A DNA stretch of 64,000 bases. It comes from Caldilineaceae bacterium. Lineage in GTDB: Bacteria; Chloroflexota; Anaerolineae; Caldilineales; Caldilineaceae. The stretch's first letter is position 1; every line of letters begins with the position of its first letter. Where the stretch lies: the NCBI GenBank assembly GCA_020634815.1, contig JACKBA010000030.1, forward strand, positions 1 to 64,000, given 5' to 3'. The notes beneath the pieces were generated by a model. It saw only the letters and a program-made list of their open reading frames with translations, searched no databases and was not told the DNA's origin. Made by a program: the position numbers and the translations under genes. Shown here piece after piece: positions 58,548 to 64,000 of the stretch.

Positions 58548-59939
58548 ATGTCGCAGATCGACAAAACACCAATCTATAACCTCAAAGCTGTCGTGCAAGA
58601 GACCGGGCTCAAGGCTGACACCCTGCGCGCCTGGGAACGACGCTATGGCGTGCCTGCCCCGCAACGGACCGACAGCGGCCATCGTCTCTACTCGCAGCAC
58701 GACATCGAGGTCCTGAAGTGGCTCATCGAGCGACAGGACGAAGGGATGAGTATCAGCCGCGCCATCGACCTGCTCCATCGCTTCGAAGATGAGGGCCGGG
58801 ACCTCTTTGAATCAGTCGCTGCACCGGGTACACAGCGCGCCATCGAGACGCGGCCGGCTGCGCCCAAGCTGGACCAGCCGATTTTGTCCGAAGCGGGCAC
58901 GATTCAGCAAATGCGTACGGCGTGGGTCGACGCCTGCCTCTCCTTTGATGAATTCCGCGCCGAACAATTGCTGTCCCAGGCGTTTGCGCTCTTCCCGGCC
59001 GAAATCGTCTGCATCGAACTCATCCAGCATGGCCTTCACGAGATCGGCGAAGGGTGGTATGCCGGGCGCGTCACGGTGCAGCAGGAGCACTTTGCATCGG
59101 CGCTCGCCATCCGGCGCATGGAAGCGTTGCTGGCTTCCACGCCTGCGCCGACGCGGCCCGGGCGCATTTTGGTCGGCTGCCCGCCGGAGGAAGAGCACAC
59201 CTTTGTCCCACTGCTTCTCTCGCTCCTCTTGCGCCGCCGTGGCTGGGACGTTGTCTATCTGGGTGCCAACGTTCCTCTGCGCAGCCTGGAGGCGACGCTG
59301 GCGACCGTGCGTCCCAACCTCGTGGTGCTGACTGCACAACAGTTGTACACTGCCGCCGGGCTGATGGAGATGGCCGAACTGCTTCTGAAAGAACGGGTCC
59401 CGGTTGCATTTGGCGGTCTCGTTTTTACGGAGATTCCTGATCTTCACCAGTCGCTGCCCGGCTATTATCTGGGTGATAAACTGGAAGGCGCCATTGCCGA
59501 GGTCGAGCACGTCATGACGTCGCTCAAGCCGCTGCCTGCCCAGCACCAGATCGGCTACGACTACCGCGAGGCGCTCGAACACTTCCGCGTGCGCCAGGTA
59601 CTGATCGACGCCGACATCTGGCAGCAGATGATGGACAAGATGCCCAACCGGCTGCTGGCAACCGCCAATCTCAACTTCGGACGCGCGATTCTTGCCGCAC
59701 TGACGCTCGGCAACATGAACTTCCTCGACGCCGACATCGAGTGGGTCGAAGGATTGCTGGTTAACCATCACCAGATGCCGGCCGATGCACTGGACGAATA
59801 TCTGGAGGCATACTACGACGCCTCCCTGCGCAACCTGGACCAACGCGGCGCCGTCGTGATCGAATGGCTTTCGCGGCTGCTGGGCAAACAGTTGCCATCG
59901 CCATTGCAGCGGGAGCGCAGCGCGGCAAAGCGGGCGTAG
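58548..59939 (+). CDS. CarH/LitR-like B12-binding photoreceptor regulator
   Basis: A 463-residue MerR-type regulator. The N-terminal winged helix (residues 8-75: IYNLKAVVQETGLKADTLRA, then GHRLYSQHDIEVLKWL) is followed by a four-helix bundle with W170-x9-E180-H181 (EGWYAGRVTVQQEH), the light-sensing motif of CarH. Then comes a Rossmann-like cobalamin-binding domain with the lower ligand His217 (CPPEEEHTF), VVYLGANVP and VALGG-like VAFGGLVF. Known CarH proteins bind adenosylcobalamin, repress carotenoid genes in the dark and release DNA in light. An extra ~140-residue helical C-terminus (from ~325) is not part of CarH. The crtB divergence supports the same role here. Confidence 0.87.
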   Translation: MSQIDKTPIYNLKAVVQETGLKADTLRAWERRYGVPAPQRTDSGHRLYSQHDIEVLKWLIERQDEGMSISRAIDLLHRFEDEGRDLFESVAAPGTQRAIETRPAAPKLDQPILSEAGTIQQMRTAWVDACLSFDEFRAEQLLSQAFALFPAEIVCIELIQHGLHEIGEGWYAGRVTVQQEHFASALAIRRMEALLASTPAPTRPGRILVGCPPEEEHTFVPLLLSLLLRRRGWDVVYLGANVPLRSLEATLATVRPNLVVLTAQQLYTAAGLMEMAELLLKERVPVAFGGLVFTEIPDLHQSLPGYYLGDKLEGAIAEVEHVMTSLKPLPAQHQIGYDYREALEHFRVRQVLIDADIWQQMMDKMPNRLLATANLNFGRAILAALTLGNMNFLDADIEWVEGLLVNHHQMPADALDEYLEAYYDASLRNLDQRGAVVIEWLSRLLGKQLPSPLQRERSAAKRA

Positions 59940-59987
59940 CAGGCGCGTACGCGACGGACACATGAAATTTGAAATGGAGAGTAGACG

Positions 59988-60998
59988 ATGCGAGTAGTTA
60001 TTTCAGGCGGATCCGGATTGATCGGCAGCGCGCTGGGGAAGGCGCTGATCGCCGACGGGCACGAGGTGATCTTTCTTTCGCGTAACCCCGACAAGGTCAA
60101 GGACGCGCCGGCCGGCGTCAAGCTACGCAAGTGGGATGGCGAGTCGGCCGAGGGCTGGCAGGACCTCGCCCAGGGCGAATATGCGCTGATCAACCTGGCC
60201 GGTGAAACCATTGCCCAGCGTTGGAGCAAGGATAGCAAGCAGGCGATTCGCCAGAGCCGCGTCAATGCCGGCAAGGCGTTCATGGAACTCGTCAACGCCG
60301 CGGAGGTCAAGCCGCGCGTGCTGATCCAGTCCAGCGCCGTCGGCTACTACGGCACGAAGACGGGCGACGCGCAAGTGACGGAATCCTTCTCACCCGGCAA
60401 CGACTTTCTCGCCAAGGTCTGCTTCGACTGGGAGATTTCGACGGCGCCCGCCAGCAAGCTCGGCATCCGGCGCCCCGTCATTCGCACGGGAATCGTCCTG
60501 AGCACGGAAGGGGGCGCGCTGCCGCAGCAACTCCTCCCCTTCAAGCTCTTCGTCGGCGGGCCGGTGGGCAGCGGCAACCAGTGGTACCCGTGGATCCATC
60601 TCGACGACGAGGTGCGCGCCATTCAGTTCGTGCTGACCAATGACAAGGCCGACGGCCCGTTCAACCTGACCGCGCCCAACCCGGTGACCAACAAGGAGTT
60701 CGGCAAGCTGGTCGGCGAGGTGATGGGTCGCCCCTCGGTCCTGCCCGCGCCGGGCTTTGTCATGAAAACAATCTTCGGCGATATGTCGCTGCTGTTGCTC
60801 GAAGGCCAGCGCGCCGTGCCGCAAAAACTGCTGGAACTCGGGTTCAAATTCAAGTTCGAGACGGCCCAGGCTGCGCTGCGCGACCTGCTCGGCGACAAGT
60901 CAAGCACCGCCCCGTCGGCGCCCAATGGCAACGGCGCCGCCAAGAGTGAACCTGCAACCGCCGAAAAGGCTATTGTGGGCGAAGAGGTAAAGCAGTAG
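59988..60998 (+). CDS. NAD(P)-dependent epimerase/dehydratase, TIGR01777 type
   Basis: A 336-residue extended short-chain dehydrogenase of the SDR39U1/YfcH group. The nucleotide-binding loop is SGGSGLIGSALGKAL (6-20). NLAGETIAQRWS is the family motif, SSAVGYYGTK contains the Tyr-x-x-x-Lys-like site, and PWIHLDDEVRAI and FNLTAPNPVTNKEF are typical. The C-terminal ~50 residues are a low-complexity tail. Substrate unknown. In many bacteria the same domain is fused to an SRPBCC domain, which here is the next gene six bases downstream. Confidence 0.9.
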   Translation: MRVVISGGSGLIGSALGKALIADGHEVIFLSRNPDKVKDAPAGVKLRKWDGESAEGWQDLAQGEYALINLAGETIAQRWSKDSKQAIRQSRVNAGKAFMELVNAAEVKPRVLIQSSAVGYYGTKTGDAQVTESFSPGNDFLAKVCFDWEISTAPASKLGIRRPVIRTGIVLSTEGGALPQQLLPFKLFVGGPVGSGNQWYPWIHLDDEVRAIQFVLTNDKADGPFNLTAPNPVTNKEFGKLVGEVMGRPSVLPAPGFVMKTIFGDMSLLLLEGQRAVPQKLLELGFKFKFETAQAALRDLLGDKSSTAPSAPNGNGAAKSEPATAEKAIVGEEVKQ

Positions 60999-61003
60999 AG
61001 ATC

Positions 61004-61489
61004 ATGCGCTACCAACACCGATTTGTCGTTGACGCACCGCTGGACGATGTGGCCCGCTTTCACAGCCAGTCGGCCAGCATGGGCGCCATCACGCCGCCGC
61101 CGATCATCGTGCGCGTACACTCGGCCCCGGCCGTGCTCGATGACGGCGACGAGATGGACTTCACCATGTGGCTCGGCCCGCTGCCGATTCGCTGGCTGGC
61201 ACGCATCGAGCAAAAGAGCGGCGCCAGCTTTGTCGACCGCCAGGTAAGCGGCCCCTTTGCCCAGTGGGAGCACCTGCATACGTTCGTGCCGGTCGACGCC
61301 GAACGCACCGCCGTGGTCGACCAGGTTACCGCCCGGCTGAGCGATAACTGGTTCTGGAAGTTTGTCGGCATCAACATGTGGCTCGGCCTGCCGATTCTTT
61401 TCGCCTTTCGCGGCTGGAAGACCCGGCGCATGCTTGGGCGCAAGAAGAGCACGACGCCGGCCGGCACGTCGACACACGCAACAAGATAG
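61004..61489 (+). CDS. SRPBCC-family protein
   Basis: A 161-residue START/Bet v1-like fold: the opening YQHRFVVDAPLDDVARFHSQ, the strand EMDFTMWLGPLPIRWLARIEQ, QWEHLHTFVPV and the helical C-terminus with a hydrophobic stretch (INMWLGLPILFAFRGW), which may be a membrane-contacting helix. Such proteins bind lipids or polycyclic molecules. It starts six bases after the SDR gene and precedes the CrtI-like gene by 54, so it is probably in one operon and may present a hydrophobic substrate to either enzyme. Confidence 0.85.
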   Translation: MRYQHRFVVDAPLDDVARFHSQSASMGAITPPPIIVRVHSAPAVLDDGDEMDFTMWLGPLPIRWLARIEQKSGASFVDRQVSGPFAQWEHLHTFVPVDAERTAVVDQVTARLSDNWFWKFVGINMWLGLPILFAFRGWKTRRMLGRKKSTTPAGTSTHATR

Positions 61490-61543
61490 GCTGAAACAGG
61501 TATCCGCCGGCCATGACCGGCCAGGGGTGGAGAGCAACTTCGG

Positions 61544-63082
61544 ATGGCAGAGCACGAACCAATTGTCGTCATCGGGGCGGGGATCGGCGGGCTGACGACC
61601 GCGGCGATCCTTGCGCGCGCCGGCCTGGACGTGACGGTTCTCGAGGCGCACGTCTATCCGGGCGGGTGCGCGGGCACTTTTTTCCACAAAGGCTATCGCT
61701 TCGAGGCGGGCGCGACGCTCGCCGGCGGATTCTATCCCGGCGGCCCCATGGATATTGTGGCGCAGGCGGCCGGCATCGAACGCTGGCCGGCGCACCCCAG
61801 CGAGCCGGCCATGGCCGTTCATCTGCCTGGCGGCGCGGTCGTCACCCGCTACGGCGATGAACGGCGTTGGGATGAAGCGGCGCGCGCGTTCGGTCCGGAT
61901 ACAGCGTCGTTCTGGCGCTGGCAGGAAAGCACGGCGGATGCCCTGTGGGATCTCGCCCTGCGCACGCCGGACTGGCCGCCACAGACGCCGGGCGAAGGCG
62001 GACATCTGCTCGCCGACGGTGCGCGTTGGCTGCTGTCCAACCCGCTGCGCCACGCCAGCCCGGCATTGCTGGCCGACGCCTTCCGCCCCGTCGCCGCCCA
62101 CCTGCGCGATGCGCCCAAAGCCCTGCGCCTCTTCGTCGACGCGCAATTACTCATCGCCGCCCAAACGACAAGCGCACACGCCAATGCGCTCTACAGCGCG
62201 TCCGCCCTCGACCTGCCGCGGCGCGGTGTCGTACACCTGGAGGGAGGCATCGGCGCGATAGCTGAAACGCTGGTCGATGCCATTCGTCGCAGCGGCGGCA
62301 AGGTCATCTACCGCCAGGAAGTGCAGCGTATCGAATTCGAGCGCGGCCGGCCTAAAGCCGTCGTCACCAAGCGCGGCGATCACTTTCCCGCCGGCCGGGT
62401 CGTCGCCAACCTGCCGCCATGGAACATCGCGCAACTGACCGGCGACGACACGCCGCAGCCATTGCGGACGCTTCCGGAACGGCCGCAGCCAGGCTGGGGC
62501 GCGTTCATGGTCTATGTTGGCTTGGACGAGCGCGCCGCCCCACCCGACACCGTGCTGCACCACCAGGTCGTCGTGCGCGAGCCCCTTGGCGAGGGCAACA
62601 GTGTCTTCCTCTCGCTGAGCCCGACATGGGACGAAGGACGCGCGCCGGCCGGACGCCGTGCGCTGACCATCAGCACGCACACGGCGCTGGAACCGTGGTG
62701 GCGCCTCTTCCGTCTCGACCCGCAGCACTACGAACGGCGCAAAAATCATTATGTCGACCGCATGCTCGCCGCTGCCGAGCGCGTGCTGCCGGGGCTGCGC
62801 GCCGCGGCCGAACTGGTCATGCCCGGCACGCCGGTAACCTTCCAGCGCTTCACACGCCGCGCCCACGGGTGGGTCGGCGGCTTCCCGCAGACGAGCCTCT
62901 TCCAAACGTGGGGACCTCGACTCAGCCCCAATCTGTGGATGGTGGGCGACAGCATCTTTCCCGGCCAGTCGACGGCGGCCGTGGCGCTAGGCGGAATTCG
63001 CGTCGCGCGCGGTATCATGGCGGAGGCCGGCGTGCACAACCCGGTGCCGGCGCGCCGGCAACCGGTTGGCGCCAACGCATAA
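61544..63082 (+). CDS. CrtI/CrtISO-like FAD-dependent oxidoreductase
   Basis: A 512-residue amine-oxidase-fold flavoprotein. The FAD-binding motif IVVIGAGIGGLTTAAILARAG and VTVLEAHVYPGGCAGTFF at the start and the C-terminal GDSIFPGQSTAAVALGGIRV are characteristic of carotenoid desaturase/isomerase proteins (CrtI, CrtD, CrtISO). GGIGAIAETLVDAIRRSGG marks the middle. It probably desaturates or isomerises a carotenoid made from CrtB phytoene; precise reaction is not readable. It begins 54 bases after the SRPBCC gene with GGTGGAGAG upstream. Confidence 0.88.
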   Translation: MAEHEPIVVIGAGIGGLTTAAILARAGLDVTVLEAHVYPGGCAGTFFHKGYRFEAGATLAGGFYPGGPMDIVAQAAGIERWPAHPSEPAMAVHLPGGAVVTRYGDERRWDEAARAFGPDTASFWRWQESTADALWDLALRTPDWPPQTPGEGGHLLADGARWLLSNPLRHASPALLADAFRPVAAHLRDAPKALRLFVDAQLLIAAQTTSAHANALYSASALDLPRRGVVHLEGGIGAIAETLVDAIRRSGGKVIYRQEVQRIEFERGRPKAVVTKRGDHFPAGRVVANLPPWNIAQLTGDDTPQPLRTLPERPQPGWGAFMVYVGLDERAAPPDTVLHHQVVVREPLGEGNSVFLSLSPTWDEGRAPAGRRALTISTHTALEPWWRLFRLDPQHYERRKNHYVDRMLAAAERVLPGLRAAAELVMPGTPVTFQRFTRRAHGWVGGFPQTSLFQTWGPRLSPNLWMVGDSIFPGQSTAAVALGGIRVARGIMAEAGVHNPVPARRQPVGANA

Positions 63083-63152
63083 CCATGCCCGCGGCGAACT
63101 TGCTCACCGCGGACCTACACAACCATCGTTCAGAGAGAAGGACGTGTTCCCT

Positions 63153-64000
63153 ATGACATCTCGTGGCAAGATCGGCGTCGTCGGCAGCGGCTTTGTCGGG
63201 GCGACGGCCGCCTATGCGATGACCATGCGCGGTGTCGGCCGCGAAATCGTGCTCGTCGATCTGAATCACAAACGCGCCGTCGCAGAGGCGGACGACATCC
63301 ACCACGCCGTGCCCTTCGCCCACCCTATGTCGATTCGCGCCGGTTCCTATGCGGACTTGGCCGGCAGCCGCGTCGTCGTGATCACGGCCGGCGTCAACCA
63401 GAAGCCGGGCGAGACGCGCCTGCAACTGCTCGAACGCAACGCCGCCGTCTTTCATAGCGTCGTGCCCGCAATCCTGGAGCACGCTCCGGAGGCGCGCCTG
63501 GTCGTGGCCACTAACCCGGTCGACGTTACGACGCATCTCACGGCTGATATTGCGCGCAAATTGGGCGCACCGGTGATGGGCGTCTTCGGCTCAGGCACGA
63601 CGCTGGACACGGCGCGCTTTCGCACGCTGCTTGGCCAGCGCATCGGCGTCGACCCGCAGCACGTGCACGCCTACGTACTGGGCGAGCACGGCGACTCCGA
63701 GGTCCTGGCCTGGTCGCAGGTAACGATAGGCGGCACACCGCTGGATGAATTCTGCCGGCGCCAGAAGATCGACTTCGGCGACACCGACCGCGCGGCCATC
63801 GATGAGAGCGTGCGCCGCGCGGCCTATCGCATCATCGAGGGCAAGACTGCCACCTATTACGGCATCGGCAGCGCGCTGGCGCGCATCGTCGAAACCGTGG
63901 TAGAGGACCAGCGCTCGATCCTGACGGTTTGCGCGCCGACCGCGGATGTCGCCGGCGTCAAGGACGTGACCATTGCCCTGCCGCGTCTCGTCGGCGGTGA
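63153..64000 (+). CDS. ldh: L-lactate dehydrogenase, cut by window edge
   Basis: 282 codons are present with no stop by the right edge. The NAD-binding GVVGSGFVGATAAYAM, the mobile-loop substrate residue Gln in ITAGVNQKPGETR (lactate dehydrogenases have Gln; malate dehydrogenases have Arg), the NP motif ATNPVDV, catalytic His in GEHGDSEV and the active-site loop GKTATYYGIG are all in place. It interconverts pyruvate and lactate with NADH. The spacer from the CrtI-like gene is 70 bases; co-transcription is possible but not shown. Confidence 0.93.
   Translation, partial: MTSRGKIGVVGSGFVGATAAYAMTMRGVGREIVLVDLNHKRAVAEADDIHHAVPFAHPMSIRAGSYADLAGSRVVVITAGVNQKPGETRLQLLERNAAVFHSVVPAILEHAPEARLVVATNPVDVTTHLTADIARKLGAPVMGVFGSGTTLDTARFRTLLGQRIGVDPQHVHAYVLGEHGDSEVLAWSQVTIGGTPLDEFCRRQKIDFGDTDRAAIDESVRRAAYRIIEGKTATYYGIGSALARIVETVVEDQRSILTVCAPTADVAGVKDVTIALPRLVGG

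Overview
The window is a high-GC chromosomal segment from a Gram-positive-like or monoderm-style environmental bacterium. It is most likely a member of Chloroflexota, perhaps near Caldilineales or Anaerolineae. That placement is an inference from gene content: a very large NB-ARC/TPR/LuxR regulator, citramalate synthase beside LeuB and PEP carboxylase, a B12-type MerR regulator beside a phytoene synthase, paired URO-D-family proteins, a DUF2723 membrane protein and many lipoproteins. Intergenic regions carry several families of long palindromic repeats. No rRNA, tRNA, CRISPR array or replication origin was seen.

Layout. 1-12.9 kb: a truncated PP2C-like protein with a proline-rich tail, an amidohydrolase, a LysM/Ig-like secreted protein, a serine beta-lactamase-like hydrolase, a secreted protein of unknown role divergent from a 935-residue LuxR regulator, a tiny secreted protein with a duplicated Cys-Pro-Trp motif, an alpha/beta-hydrolase lipoprotein and two small coupled hypothetical genes. 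13.8-22 kb: a zinc metalloprotease lipoprotein, then a complete phosphate uptake operon pstS-pstC-pstA-pstB-pstB-phoU interrupted by palindromic repeats. The two PstB proteins carry complementary motif losses. 22-26.2 kb, opposite strand: a MarR regulator and a heterodimeric ABC exporter. 26.4-30.4 kb: a CPBP protease, a URO-D-family protein, a broken IS1-like element and a nucleotidyltransferase-domain protein. 30.6-37.3 kb: leuB, ppc, a HAD phosphatase and cimA, which are central anaplerotic and branched-chain amino acid functions. 37.3-38.1 kb: transposon relics, a gene fragment and a structured repeat element. 38.1-41.4 kb: a lipoprotein, a DUF2723 protein and a second URO-D-family protein.

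41.7-51.8 kb, minus strand: a glycoside-utilisation locus. It has GH2 and GH51 enzymes, two paralogous LacI regulators and a complete sugar ABC importer (binding protein plus two permeases). All three importer genes are shattered by frameshifts although every neighbouring gene is intact. 51.9-57.2 kb: a glycosyltransferase, ligA and a pRiA4b-ORF3-domain protein.

57.3 kb to the end: a carotenoid/light-response region. A crtB-like synthase is transcribed away from a CarH-like MerR/B12 regulator with the W-x9-EH photoreceptor motif, with clear back-to-back sigma-70 promoters between them. An SDR (TIGR01777 type), an SRPBCC protein and a CrtI-like FAD oxidoreductase follow, and then a lactate dehydrogenase cut by the window edge.

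The observations I consider most worth follow-up are the asymmetric PstB pair, the CarH-like regulator with an extra C-terminal region, the localised decay of the sugar importer, and a roughly 95-nt hairpin element present in two diverged copies.
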